A stretch of 40,547 nucleotides of DNA, taken from Methanobacteriota archaeon (lineage in GTDB: Archaea; Thermoplasmatota; Thermoplasmata; RBG-16-68-12). Positions 1-8,001 of this stretch are shown one piece after another. Below the pieces are notes generated by a model, which searched no databases, was not told the origin of the DNA, and worked only from the letters and a program-made list of their open reading frames with translations. Positions within the stretch are counted from its first letter, which is position 1. Each line of letters starts with the position of its first letter. The position numbers and the translations under genes are program-made. The stretch is from positions 1 through 40,547 of the forward strand of contig VBMA01000078.1 in assembly GCA_005878985.1 (NCBI GenBank). Reading direction: 5' to 3'.

Positions 1-1914
1 CTCATAACGCTTGAGCCAGTGCAGCGCAGTCCCTTTCCCGAGCCATGCCTTCGCATGATTCGCGTCGAGCGCCAGTGTGCGGTCGAACGCCGCCACGGCG
101 CCTTCGTAGCGCTTCTCGCCTTCGAGGGCCAGCGCGAACAGGTACCATCCTTTCACGTGCTCGGGCGCGTAGCGCGTCGCCCGATCGAGGCAGTCGATCG
201 CCTCTGCGAACGCGTTCAGCCGATAGTGCGCGCGCCCTTTCTCGTACCAGAGGTCGGGGGACGCGGGGGTCGCCTCGATCGCGACGTCGGCCTTCACCGA
301 ATCGGCATATCGGCCGAGGGAGAACAGGAGGGCCGCTTTGTGAGAGGCCGCATCCGCGTTTCGCGGATCGAGCCGGAGGACTGTGTCGTACGCGGTGAGC
401 GCCTCTTCCGGTTGGCTCAGGATCTGGTGGGCCTCGCCCCGTGCGGTCCAGGTGCCTGTATCGGCCGGATCCTTCTGGAGGATGACCTCGCAAGTCCGGA
501 GGAGGACCTTCGCGTTCTTCGAGTGTCGCAAGGCGTCCCGCTGGCCGCGAAGCGCGTCGAGGTCATCGGGCGCGACGACCCGGAGGCGCTCGAACGTCGC
601 GTAGGCGTCCTCAGCCTTGCCGAGGGCGAGCAGGGCTCGGCCTTTGTCTTTCAAGGCCCGCGGATGGTGCGGCTGGATCGCGAGGATCGCGTCGCAGGCG
701 ACGACGAGATCGGCCCACCGCTCGGACCGCAGGAGGAGATCCCGCTTCGCCTCGAGTCCGTCGTACGATCGTGGCTCCACGGCCAAGAAACCGTCGAGGG
801 AGGCGAGCGCTTCCTCGCGGCGGTTCAACTGGACGCACGCATGGGCTTTCGCGTACAACGCACCCCCGTGGCGGGGATCGAGGGAGACGATTTTCGATGC
901 CTCCTTGACGACCTCGTCCCACCGGGCCAGGGATCGGAGGGCCTCGAGCCGCCCGACCCGCGGAGCGAGCGTCTTCGGGGTGAGGCCGATCGCGCGATCG
1001 TACGAGCTGACCGCGTCGATGCTCCGGCCAATCTTGCGCAGCAGCTCGGCGCGGCTCGTCCATCCGGCAGCGTCGCCGTCCCGCTGGCGGAGGGCCTCGT
1101 CGTAGGATCGCAGTGCCTCGTCGTTCTGATTCGAGGCGCCGAGGATGTCCCCACGGAGCCGCCACGCGTCCGGGTCGTACGGATCCAGCTGGATCACCCG
1201 GTCCAAGCAGCGGAGGGCCCTCGGCGAATCCCCGCCGGCGAGGTACGCCAGCGCTTTTCCCTCCAGGGCCTCTTTGCCCTCGGAGTTGATCCGAAGGGCG
1301 CGGTCGAACGCCGATTGGGCCTCGTCGAGTTCGTTCTTCCGCCGGTGCGCCTCGCCGGTCCTCACCCAGAGGTCGGCGTCGTCCGGGATGAGCGAGAGGA
1401 CTCGGTGGTAGCCGTCGACATCGTCGGGATTGAGGTTCACGACCTGCATGTACGCCCGGATGGCCTCGGGCCGCTGCTCGAGCGCGACGTGGGCATCGCC
1501 TTTCCGCTCCCAGAGGTCCTGCGCCTTCGGATCGATTCGCAATCCGGCGTCGTAGTAACCGAGGGCATCCGATGCGCGTTCTTGGGCAAGCAGGATGTCT
1601 CCCTGGAGGCCGAGGGCCCGAAGGCTGCCGCCGTTCGCCGCAAGGGCATGGGTTGCGGCGGACTGAGCCGACTCGACCCGACCGACGCGAAGAAGGCCTA
1701 ATCCGACGGTCGCATACGCCTCCTGGAAGTCCTCGATTCGCGCCGCCGGCTCTTGCGCTTCGAGGATCTCGAGGGCCTTGACGAACGCGATCGCCGCGCG
1801 CTGTGGCGCGTCCGCGTCAAGGGCCGCGTTACCGGAATTCACGAATCGGTTCGCCTTGTCGAGCACCCGTCCCTCTCGATCGAGGAGACCTTGGAAGAGG
1901 GCCATCCCTATCAT
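1..1914 (-). CDS. TPR-repeat protein, C-terminus cut by left edge
   Basis: The frame is open from its start to the window edge, so at least 638 residues are present and the C-terminus is missing. After an N-terminal helical segment of about 70 residues it is an almost unbroken run of 34-residue tetratricopeptide repeats, at least fifteen of them. Typical repeat signatures are visible, such as AYDTVLRLDPRNADAASHKA and AIRAYMQVVNLNPDDVDGYH. TPR solenoids are protein-protein scaffolds; no catalytic domain or signal peptide is seen, so it is probably cytoplasmic with an unknown partner. The start is uncertain: ATG 1914 and ATG 1905 are close together, and an in-frame ATG at 1968 also exists. A TATA-like element at about 1981-1990 lies too close to 1968 to serve it well. 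Confidence 0.85.
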   Translation of the reverse strand, partial: MIGMALFQGLLDREGRVLDKANRFVNSGNAALDADAPQRAAIAFVKALEILEAQEPAARIEDFQEAYATVGLGLLRVGRVESAQSAATHALAANGGSLRALGLQGDILLAQERASDALGYYDAGLRIDPKAQDLWERKGDAHVALEQRPEAIRAYMQVVNLNPDDVDGYHRVLSLIPDDADLWVRTGEAHRRKNELDEAQSAFDRALRINSEGKEALEGKALAYLAGGDSPRALRCLDRVIQLDPYDPDAWRLRGDILGASNQNDEALRSYDEALRQRDGDAAGWTSRAELLRKIGRSIDAVSSYDRAIGLTPKTLAPRVGRLEALRSLARWDEVVKEASKIVSLDPRHGGALYAKAHACVQLNRREEALASLDGFLAVEPRSYDGLEAKRDLLLRSERWADLVVACDAILAIQPHHPRALKDKGRALLALGKAEDAYATFERLRVVAPDDLDALRGQRDALRHSKNAKVLLRTCEVILQKDPADTGTWTARGEAHQILSQPEEALTAYDTVLRLDPRNADAASHKAALLFSLGRYADSVKADVAIEATPASPDLWYEKGRAHYRLNAFAEAIDCLDRATRYAPEHVKGWYLFALALEGEKRYEGAVAAFDRTLALDANHAKAWLGKGTALHWLKRYE

Positions 1915-2085
1915 CCCATCCCGCGGGGCGCGGTCAATCCAGGGCCGCGTCGGACAAGTGGCCGACATGCAAAGCGGATGACTTATAGATATCGCCAACG
2001 GCCCTGCGCGGTGGACAATAGGCCGACTTCGTCAACGCCGGGTCGTTGTGACAATCGCGCTAAGTATGCGCCCCTCGATTTCCAG

Positions 2086-2099
2086 CTGACAATTGTCAG
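2086..2099. promoter_or_regulatory. 14-bp perfect palindrome upstream of the small gene at 2112 (candidate operator)
   Basis: CTGACAATTGTCAG is a perfect 14-bp palindrome ending 12 bp before the ATG at 2112. A weak TATA-like element (TAAGTAT, about 2061-2067) would place transcription initiation inside the palindrome, so a bound protein would block initiation. Extra half-sites TGACAAT at 2049-2055 and GACAAT at 2014-2019 lie upstream. The regulator is unknown. Confidence 0.4.
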
Positions 2100-2111
2100 A
2101 CGGGATAGACG

Positions 2112-2315
2112 ATGGCACGCAGAGGAGTGGAACGGCCGAAGCCGACCAAACTCCGGAAGGAAACACGGGAGTGGCTGACGAAGCAGACGATTCCGAACGC
2201 CCGGCGAATTGCGCGGGATCTGGAAAACGAAGGCGAGGACGTACAAGATCTCCTCGCGGCGATCGACGAGCTTGAGGCCCTCCTGAAAGAGGGATCCACA
2301 AAAGCCAAACCGTGA
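2112..2315 (+). CDS. Small hypothetical protein, 67 aa, charged and helical
   Basis: This short ORF begins at ATG 2112 and ends just before the tRNA-Gly promoter. The product is strongly charged: a basic N-terminus (MARRGVERPKPTKLRK) is followed by an acidic heptad-like stretch (DLENEGEDVQDLLAAIDELEALL), suggesting an alpha-helical or short coiled-coil protein. Codon third positions are GC-rich, as in neighbouring genes, which supports real coding. I do not recognise a family. The gene stands alone between the divergent TPR gene and tRNA-Gly, with a 14-bp palindrome just upstream of its start that may regulate it. Confidence 0.55.
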   Translation: MARRGVERPKPTKLRKETREWLTKQTIPNARRIARDLENEGEDVQDLLAAIDELEALLKEGSTKAKP

Positions 2316-2359
2316 CCCGAGCAAGGACTCAAGTATTCGCGGCCGAGTCTCCCACGCGA

Positions 2360-2430
2360 GCGTGGGTAGTCTAGCGGCAGGACGTTGGCCTTCCAAGCCT
2401 ACGACGCGGGTTCAACTCCCGCCCCACGCA
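2360..2430 (+). tRNA. tRNA-Gly (TCC)
   Basis: A full cloverleaf can be drawn: acceptor GCGTGGG/CCCACGC with discriminator A, D-arm GTCT/GGAC, anticodon loop CTTCCAA giving anticodon TCC, a 4-nt variable loop, and T-arm GCGGG-TTCAACT-CCCGC. The anticodon stem TTGGC/GCCTA carries one T-T mismatch. CCA is not encoded and there is no intron. A TATA-like AAGTATTC at 2331-2338 sits about 26 nt upstream. The 7 bases CCCACGC at 2351-2357 are complementary to the 5' acceptor strand. Confidence 0.95.
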
Positions 2431-2753
2431 CTCGATCTTGCTCGAAAAAATAGGGGGACCGGCGGAGTCGTGGAGGCGACCCTCTCCGCCGATCGGTGGG
2501 ATGGATGGGTTGTGAGCGTTAGCCGTCGTCGTCGGACACATCGAAGTCGAGCGAGCATCCGTACGAGGCATAGACGTCCTGCCAGCTCTGGTCTGCTCCC
2601 GCGTACATCTCGTTCACCGGAGCCATCATTGCCGCGCTTGCCACGGCGGTCCGAAAGTTGCCGCGGTATAAGATGCGGAACGGGGGAGAGGTGTGCGAAA
2701 GTATTGGGCTGGAGGTGTGAAAGTACTCGGCCGTGATGGGCGAATCGGGCGCT
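2431..2753. other. 323-bp stretch without a recognised gene
   Basis: This gap lies between tRNA-Gly and the small membrane-protein gene. I see no RNA gene, repeat or insertion sequence in it. Its one candidate gene is the minus-strand 36-codon ORF at 2519-2629. Short plus-strand ORFs through here have no recognisable product and run through the tRNA, so they look like GC-rich open frame only. Confidence 0.5.
2519..2629 (-). CDS. Candidate 36-aa acidic small protein
   Basis: A short minus-strand ORF with tandem ATG codons (2629 and 2626) encodes a protein beginning MMAPVNEMYAGADQSW and ending in an acidic FDVSDDDG tail. Around 80% of codons end in G or C, as in neighbouring genes. A TATA-like element (CTTATACC, about 2664-2671) lies about 39 nt upstream, predicting a short leader. 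The frame stays open upstream without a further usual start, so it could instead be the tail of a decayed gene. The family is unknown. Confidence 0.35.
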   Translation of the reverse strand: MMAPVNEMYAGADQSWQDVYASYGCSLDFDVSDDDG

Positions 2754-3002
2754 TCACCGGTTCGTCAGCCACTCAAAGGCGTGGTTTGCCGCGAGCGCGG
2801 CGACCGCCCCGAGGGCAAGGAACGAGAGTCCAATCTCACCGACCCATGCGAGCCACGCGGCAAAGAGGACCACGGCGAGGATCATGAGCATCAAGAGTCT
2901 GGACGGAATCGTCTCGACGAAGACCACCAGAAGCCCGAGGAAAAGTAGGAACACGACGACGGCGTAGAGCGCGGCCGCCGCGAGGTCCGGCACAAGCGCC
3001 AT
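2754..3002 (-). CDS. Small membrane protein, 82 aa
   Basis: The product has three likely membrane segments: AALYAVVVFLLFLGLLVVFV near the N-terminus, LLMLMILAVVLFAAWLAWV in the middle, and LSFLALGAVAALAANHAFEW near the end. No catalytic motif or known family is recognised. I prefer ATG 3002 over the TTG at 3023 because a TATA-like ACGTTATG (about 3031-3038) lies about 32 nt before it. That element is part of a 12-bp palindrome, CATAACGTTATG (3029-3040), which also overlaps the arcS stop codon. The gene follows arcS on the same strand but appears to have its own promoter. Confidence 0.75.
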   Translation of the reverse strand: MALVPDLAAAALYAVVVFLLFLGLLVVFVETIPSRLLMLMILAVVLFAAWLAWVGEIGLSFLALGAVAALAANHAFEWLTNR

Positions 3003-3035
3003 CCGCGAGCGCCGAAGGCACAACCCGACATAACG

Positions 3036-4817
3036 TTATGGAGGTACCTCGATCACGTGGCGAACGTGGACCGCTTCCCCGCGACGGAAGTCCACCATCT
3101 CTCGGGCGCTGAGCCGCGCGGTGCCCACGGCGCGCACGTCCTTCCCATGACGGACGACGACCTCGTCGCCCGGTCGAATCTCCGGAGCTGCGTCGACGAC
3201 ACCCACCGCGAAGATATTCCCTTTCGGGCGGAAGTCCTCGATCTCGACCCAGTACGCGTCGGCCGCGGAGAGGATCACGCCGCCGGCAAGGGTCAGAGAG
3301 AGCATCCCGCGTCCCGTGTGCATCGCGACCTGCGTGCCTTCGCGGATCACGCGCACATCAGGCATGCGGCCGCGGAAGGTGGCGCCTCGCACCAGGCCCA
3401 GCCCTGCCTCGCCAAACTGGAAGCGAGCGATGTTCGACATCTCCTCCGAGAAGCGAAGGCCTTTCGGAACGTGAGGCGCCGACCGGGTGACGTGGCTCAG
3501 CGTCGCGGTCAGAGACGCAAGGGATTCGTCCGAGGTCGGCCGTTCCTTCGAAGTTGGGATTGCATCGGGCACGGCGGCCTTCACGATCGGCGCCTCCGCG
3601 GCGAGATGGGCGACGACCGTCTCGTACCGGTTCGCCGCGAGAAACGCCCGGAGGTCCTCGGTGATCATCGCGGCCTCGTCGCGGCTCCAGTCTCCCGTCA
3701 CGGGGATGTCGTAAGCACCCGCCGGGTAGAACCGCTCCAGCTCGCGCGGGATCAGGCCGAGGGGCGACGTGACGATGACCTCGTGAACGGCCGAGGGGTT
3801 CGCGCTCGCCAGGATCGCGTCGCGGAACCGGCGGTGGCTGCGGCTCGTCGAGTACGGCTTGCGGGCGGAGCAGGGGAGCAAGAGAAGGATCCGAGCTGAA
3901 GGCCGTTTCGCATAGCGCTCCCGGATGCGCCGTCGGAATCGGACGATCTCGGGTCGAGCGAGCGACTCGGCGGAGTACGCCCGCATCTCGCCGCCGGCAA
4001 CCGGCGTGTACGGCTCCACGAGATCGGATTCCCGCAGATCGAGATGGCGCACGACGGCGGTGTTCCACGGAGCGTTCGCGAGACGGCGCTCCACGAGCTC
4101 GCGCAAGCGGCCATGGACCAGATGATTCCGGACGAGGAGCATCTCGCGGAACAGCGCCCGATCGTTGTGCGCGCCGAGGTCCTCACCGGCCGCGCATGCC
4201 GGACACGCACATGCGTCGCGGTCCGCTTGGGCGACGGGCACCGTCCCGTCCGCCGTGTGGAACAGACCGCGCGCGCTATCGAGACGCATCCGACTCGAGT
4301 CGACGACATCGATCCCGGCGTACACCAAGACCGAGAGGTTCGACGGCGTGGCCAAGCCGGTGACGGCGACGACCTTCGCGGGGCCCAGGGTCTCCCGAAC
4401 CGCTCGGATCGCCGACACGAATTCCCGCGGGAATCGTTCGAATTCCGGTCCGTTTGCGATGAACACGCCGGAGACGGCTTTTGCGGCGACCAGGTCGGAT
4501 TCCCCGGAGACTACGGCCCAATCGCCGGCAACGGCTTCGTGCGGGATCTCCAAGTCGGCGAGGGCCAGCGGGATCCCTTTCGCCGCCGGAAGGTCGTCTG
4601 GATCCTTGGCCGGTCGCGGCGCGAAGGAACTTCCACCGACGCGGACCTGAAACCGTGGATCTTCGGTCCGCTCGGAAACGAGGAGCCCTTCGGCGTACGA
4701 CGGCGCCCCGCGGGAATCGCCATGGAGGAACAGGACCAGAGGTGTGGTCAGGGTGCGCTCGCCGCGGTTCCAGATCCCATGGCGACCGAGACCGCCTCGC
4801 GCATCGATCTCAAACAT
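3036..4817 (-). CDS. arcS: Archaeosine synthase ArcS (TgtA2-type), 593 aa
   Basis: ArcS-family proteins act on the preQ0 base inserted at position 15 of archaeal tRNAs during archaeosine formation. Depending on lineage they complete the conversion alone or add lysine to be processed by the radical-SAM partner RaSEA; no RaSEA gene is in this window. The protein shows a TGT-like N-terminal half with a CACPAC cysteine cluster (residues 203-208), the family motif PCSARKPYSTSRSH (about 315-328), and a C-terminal PUA RNA-binding domain (about 515-593). The length is normal for the family. ATG 4817 lies about 31 nt from a TATA box (TTTATACT, about 4844-4851), suggesting a leaderless mRNA. It is read alone, followed by a small membrane-protein gene. 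Confidence 0.92.
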   Translation of the reverse strand: MFEIDARGGLGRHGIWNRGERTLTTPLVLFLHGDSRGAPSYAEGLLVSERTEDPRFQVRVGGSSFAPRPAKDPDDLPAAKGIPLALADLEIPHEAVAGDWAVVSGESDLVAAKAVSGVFIANGPEFERFPREFVSAIRAVRETLGPAKVVAVTGLATPSNLSVLVYAGIDVVDSSRMRLDSARGLFHTADGTVPVAQADRDACACPACAAGEDLGAHNDRALFREMLLVRNHLVHGRLRELVERRLANAPWNTAVVRHLDLRESDLVEPYTPVAGGEMRAYSAESLARPEIVRFRRRIRERYAKRPSARILLLLPCSARKPYSTSRSHRRFRDAILASANPSAVHEVIVTSPLGLIPRELERFYPAGAYDIPVTGDWSRDEAAMITEDLRAFLAANRYETVVAHLAAEAPIVKAAVPDAIPTSKERPTSDESLASLTATLSHVTRSAPHVPKGLRFSEEMSNIARFQFGEAGLGLVRGATFRGRMPDVRVIREGTQVAMHTGRGMLSLTLAGGVILSAADAYWVEIEDFRPKGNIFAVGVVDAAPEIRPGDEVVVRHGKDVRAVGTARLSAREMVDFRRGEAVHVRHVIEVPP

Positions 4818-4843
4818 GGAGGCGCAGCGATGGCTCCGGCCGA

Positions 4844-4851
4844 GTATAAAG
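4844..4851 (-). promoter_or_regulatory. TATA box of arcS
   Basis: On the minus strand the sequence reads ACTTTATACTCG, a good archaeal TATA element centred about 31 nt before the arcS ATG. It lies between the DUF835 stop codon and arcS. Confidence 0.6.
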
Positions 4852-4856
4852 TCTGA

Positions 4857-5390
4857 CTAGTCCAGCGCGACCGTGTCCCGCTCGATGAACGCGAGTTCCT
4901 TCGCATCGAACGCGCGCTCGTCCACGCTCAAGATCAGCGCGGCCCGGTGCAGGGCGATCTGCTCGTTGACGTATTCGAGGAAGTGCAAGATCCGCGCGAA
5001 GTCGTTGTTGATCATCAGATACTCAATCCCATCGAGGAGGATGACCGCGCGCGGTCCATCGTTCACGAAGTTCGCGATCAGGTTGCTCAGACTGTTCAGA
5101 TTGTGCGGATCGATGTAATCCTTGCCGAGCGTCGTGGAGAGCCAGACGATGCGGATCTCCTTCTCCCCCTGGCGCCGGACGATGTGGTTCGGGTGTTGGC
5201 GGGTGATGTACATCGGGCGCCAGCCGGCATCGACCGCCTGCTGGAACGCCGAGAGAGCCTTCTCGGGCTTCTTCTCCTTCATCAGGTAGGCGCGTCCTTC
5301 CTCGAGGTCCTTCTTCTTGCCGAAGAGCAGGTCCTTGAGAAGCTCGTCTTCCTTGAAGGCGAGCAGGAGCGGCCACACTAGCCGCCGCAT
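4857..5390 (-). CDS. DUF835-domain protein, 177 aa
   Basis: The C-terminal two-thirds match the archaeal DUF835 pattern, including the hallmark VILLDGIEYLMINNDF (about residues 117-132) followed by a helix and ILSVDERAF. DUF835 is a RecA/KaiC-like derived fold, often attached to sensor or signalling proteins in Euryarchaeota; its biochemical role is not established. The N-terminal part (KKKDLEEGRAYLMKEKKPEKALSAF) resembles a single TPR-like helical hairpin. No transmembrane segment is evident. ATG 5390 sits 31 nt from a TATA box (TATAAAAA at 5418-5425), consistent with a leaderless transcript. It lies upstream of arcS on the same strand, but arcS has its own promoter. Confidence 0.8.
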   Translation of the reverse strand: MRRLVWPLLLAFKEDELLKDLLFGKKKDLEEGRAYLMKEKKPEKALSAFQQAVDAGWRPMYITRQHPNHIVRRQGEKEIRIVWLSTTLGKDYIDPHNLNSLSNLIANFVNDGPRAVILLDGIEYLMINNDFARILHFLEYVNEQIALHRAALILSVDERAFDAKELAFIERDTVALD

Positions 5391-5417
5391 GGAACCGCCT
5401 TGCCATCCGGAGGTCGG

Positions 5418-5425
5418 TTTTTATA
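5418..5425 (-). promoter_or_regulatory. TATA box of the DUF835 gene
   Basis: TATAAAAA on the minus strand is centred about 31 nt upstream of the DUF835 ATG at 5390. It is one of the strongest TATA elements in the window. Confidence 0.6.
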
Positions 5426-5505
5426 CGTATCCTATCGACTATCGCACCTGAGAGTTATTGGTCCGGATGGCCATGCCTCCCGAATCCCTCAGCCAGTGAT
5501 GCCCA

Positions 5506-7161
5506 CTAGGTCGGGGGAGGAGGCGGGGAGAGGGGCACCAACATGGGTCGGCCACACCGGAAACAGAACTTGTTCGTCGGCTGATTCATGCTCTCGCAGG
5601 TCGGGCAGCGCACCGACACCGCAACGACCGCCGGAGAGGCCCTCGCGTATCGCACGAACAAAACGAGGATCGCTCCGACGACTGCCGAGGGGACGACGAG
5701 AATCAAGAGGGCGATCAAGGGAAAGCCCGCGACCGAGACGGTCCACAGCGATGGCGGCGGGGGAGGAGGCGGCGAGTAGGCCAAAGTGATCCGATCCAGA
5801 ACCGGTGTCACGGACGCATTCAGCGTCACCAACGCCGCGAGGACGAGCGCAAACCGAGCGGGTGGCAGGTGTAACTTCATCGGACCCTGAACAAAGACCG
5901 GCGCCGAGGGGCTGGACCACGAGTAGTCGGGGTAGGAGGTGTTCCCGACCTGAACCGAAACTCCGATGCCGGTGCTGTCGGAGACCGTTCCTGCCCACTC
6001 AATCGAGTCCCACAGGGTGTTGCGAGACGAAGAATCCACGATCGCCGAGACGAAGTATCCGGAGCTCACATACGAAGGAGGAGCGGATCCGGGAGAATAC
6101 ACCGCGAAGCCGATTCTCCAGTTCCACGGGCCCTCGGCCCCGCCATAGTACATGCGCGTCGCGCCGGCAGCGGCGACGATCTTCGGAACGGCAACCCCGG
6201 CGCCGTCCCAAGCGCCGGAGCCTCCCGGCGTGAAGACAGGGTTCCCGGGGTCTTTCGTCCACACCCGACCGTCCGGCGACGTCGCGCGCCCGATCTGATC
6301 GTAGTCCAAACCGTTCCCCGTGTAGAACATTTCGAACCCCGCCGGGCCGGCCACGACGCCACCCGGATGGACGCGGCTCGATTCCCACGACACGTCCGGG
6401 ACCATCAGGGGATTCAGAGGATCCTCGTTCCAGTTGATTCCGTCCGGCGAGGTGGCCCGTCCCACCTTGTACACGAAATCCCCGGAGTGGCCGGAGAAGT
6501 AAAGGACCCACTCCAGGCCGACCTTGATGACCGCGGGCGTGCTCGTTGCCGCGCTGTCCCAGGACTGAAGGCCCCGGAAGACCGGGGCGCTGCCGTAGCG
6601 TGTCCAGGTGGTCCCGTCGGGCGAGGTGGCGTATCCGATCTGGATCGCGAGGGGACCGTTCCCGGCGTACCACATCCGGTACACGTTCCCATCGTGGACC
6701 ACGACCGGATTGCCGAGCGTCTGGTCCCAGCCGGCGGCGTTCGCCATGAGGACCGGGTTGCCGGCGAACCGGGTCCAGCTCATGCCGTCCGAACTCGTCG
6801 CATATCCGAGGCTACACTGGGTGCCGACGCATCCCTGGTACCACATCTTGTAGACGCCCGCCTCGTACAAGACGCTCGGGGAGTCGACCCAGTCCGATTC
6901 CCACCCCGTGCTCGGACCGAGCGCGGGGTTCGCGTACGACCTGACCCACGGCGAGATGGAGCTGTCCAGCACCAGCGCCCCCGGAGACGACGCCGCATCG
7001 AGCTTGGAAAGGGTGCCGGTCAGAAAGTCGGCTTGCGTCGTCCACGTCATGCTCGTCGCGGCCGACGCCGTGAGGGAAGCGGAACACACGAGGACGGTGA
7101 GCCCCGCGAGGATCAGGGAGCTCGTCGCCAGGTCGCGTCGCTGAGACGTGAAGCACCCCAT
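5506..7161 (-). CDS. Membrane-anchored five-bladed beta-propeller protein with C-terminal zinc ribbon, 551 aa
   Basis: Architecture in order: an N-terminal signal or anchor segment (about residues 13-35, ending SLTASAATS); five repeated blades of about 55 residues with the signature IGYATSPDGTTW / VGRATSPDGINW / IGRATSPDGRVW; a beta-rich region; a proline run (PPPPPPP); a transmembrane helix (about 475-507); and a zinc ribbon CPTCES...CFRCG near the C-terminus. The repeats resemble the GH43/GH32/GH130-like five-bladed propeller fold of sugar-processing enzymes, and each blade has W-Y/F-G patches. I cannot identify the catalytic acids, so enzyme activity is uncertain. The predicted topology is propeller outside and zinc ribbon inside. 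The gene is monocistronic and divergent from the salvage operon. Confidence 0.8.
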   Translation of the reverse strand: MGCFTSQRRDLATSSLILAGLTVLVCSASLTASAATSMTWTTQADFLTGTLSKLDAASSPGALVLDSSISPWVRSYANPALGPSTGWESDWVDSPSVLYEAGVYKMWYQGCVGTQCSLGYATSSDGMSWTRFAGNPVLMANAAGWDQTLGNPVVVHDGNVYRMWYAGNGPLAIQIGYATSPDGTTWTRYGSAPVFRGLQSWDSAATSTPAVIKVGLEWVLYFSGHSGDFVYKVGRATSPDGINWNEDPLNPLMVPDVSWESSRVHPGGVVAGPAGFEMFYTGNGLDYDQIGRATSPDGRVWTKDPGNPVFTPGGSGAWDGAGVAVPKIVAAAGATRMYYGGAEGPWNWRIGFAVYSPGSAPPSYVSSGYFVSAIVDSSSRNTLWDSIEWAGTVSDSTGIGVSVQVGNTSYPDYSWSSPSAPVFVQGPMKLHLPPARFALVLAALVTLNASVTPVLDRITLAYSPPPPPPPSLWTVSVAGFPLIALLILVVPSAVVGAILVLFVRYARASPAVVAVSVRCPTCESMNQPTNKFCFRCGRPMLVPLSPPPPPT

Positions 7162-7242
7162 ACAAAAGAGGCTGAGGGGAACAAGAACCTTTGTGGGCGG
7201 GCGGTCCTCATTTCTGCGAGGGGGCGAGCGACGGGACGGAAG

Positions 7243-7249
7243 CTTTATC
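7243..7249 (+). promoter_or_regulatory. TATA box of the nucleoside-salvage operon
   Basis: CTTTATC is centred 30 nt before ATG 7276 and only about 9 nt before ATG 7255. Transcription should therefore start near 7270-7276, which favours the downstream ATG as the start of the first gene. Confidence 0.55.
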
Positions 7250-7275
7250 GCGCGATGGCTTTTCGTCCGCCGTCC

Positions 7276-8001
7276 ATGTCACCGGCGGTCATCGGGATCA
7301 TTGGCGGTTCGGCTCTCGGCGACGCGTTCGAACTCGAGGATGAACAGGCGAAGTTCCTCGTCACGCCGTACGGCGCTCCGAGCGATCCCCCGCGTATGGG
7401 GAAACGTGGCGAGGCGACCGTGGTCTTCCTCCCCCGCCACGGGAAGGACCATCGAATTCCGCCGCACAGATTGAACCACCGGGCGAACCTCTGGGCGATG
7501 AAAGAACTCGGGGCGACGCACATCCTCGCGACGTCGTCCACGGGCTCCCTCAAGAAGACGATCCACCCGGGGACGTTCGTGGTCCCAGACGACTTCATCG
7601 GATATTGGAACATCCCGACGTACTACGACGACCGCGTTGTCCATGCCACCCCGGCGCTCGACGGACCCGTCCGCGCGGCCTTCGTCGCGGCGGCAAAGGA
7701 CGCGAAGGCGACGGTCCACGACGGCGGGACCTATGTACAGACGACCGGACCGCGGCTCGAGACCCGAGCCGAAGTCGCGCATTTCACGAAAATCGGGCAC
7801 ATCGTCGGGATGACGATGGCCTCGGAGGCCACGCTCGCATCCGAGCTCGGAATCCCGTACGCCTCCCTTTGCACCGTCGACAACTTCTGCAACGGGATCG
7901 TGGATGAGCCGCTGACCTTCGAAAAGATCCGAGAGACGCAGCGCCAGAACGCGGACCTCACGCGGACGGTCGTCGCGAAGGCGCTGGAGCGAATCCGATG
8001 A
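7276..8001 (+). CDS. mtnP: MTA/MTI (6-oxopurine) nucleoside phosphorylase
   Basis: This is a member of the trimeric PNP/MTAP family, which splits purine nucleosides with phosphate. Visible motifs are the phosphate-binding IGIIGGSAL at the N-terminus, FLPRHGKDHRIPPHRLNHRANLWA (split here: FLPRHGKDHRIPPHRL, NHRANLWA), SSTGSL, and YVQTTGPRLETRAEV followed by GMTMASEA. Near the C-terminus it reads TVDNFCNGI where adenine-specific MTAPs have an aspartate-rich segment. This asparagine-bearing form suggests a 6-oxopurine substrate such as methylthioinosine or inosine. The length (241 aa) is near normal. I chose ATG 7276 from the TATA spacing; ATG 7255 would add seven residues. Its stop overlaps the start of the deaminase gene by 4 bp (ATGA), so the two are translated together. 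Confidence 0.88.
   Translation: MSPAVIGIIGGSALGDAFELEDEQAKFLVTPYGAPSDPPRMGKRGEATVVFLPRHGKDHRIPPHRLNHRANLWAMKELGATHILATSSTGSLKKTIHPGTFVVPDDFIGYWNIPTYYDDRVVHATPALDGPVRAAFVAAAKDAKATVHDGGTYVQTTGPRLETRAEVAHFTKIGHIVGMTMASEATLASELGIPYASLCTVDNFCNGIVDEPLTFEKIRETQRQNADLTRTVVAKALERIR

Noticed and set aside
19-1701. A 560-codon plus-strand open frame
   Set aside because: It is antisense to the TPR gene; its translation is Arg/Val/Gly-rich with no domain pattern, while the minus strand shows regular 34-residue repeats. Long antisense frames are expected at this GC content.
6367-7275. N-terminal extension of the nucleoside phosphorylase frame by about 300 codons
   Set aside because: The extension is antisense to the propeller gene and lies upstream of the TATA box; the phosphorylase family begins at the IGIIGGS segment.
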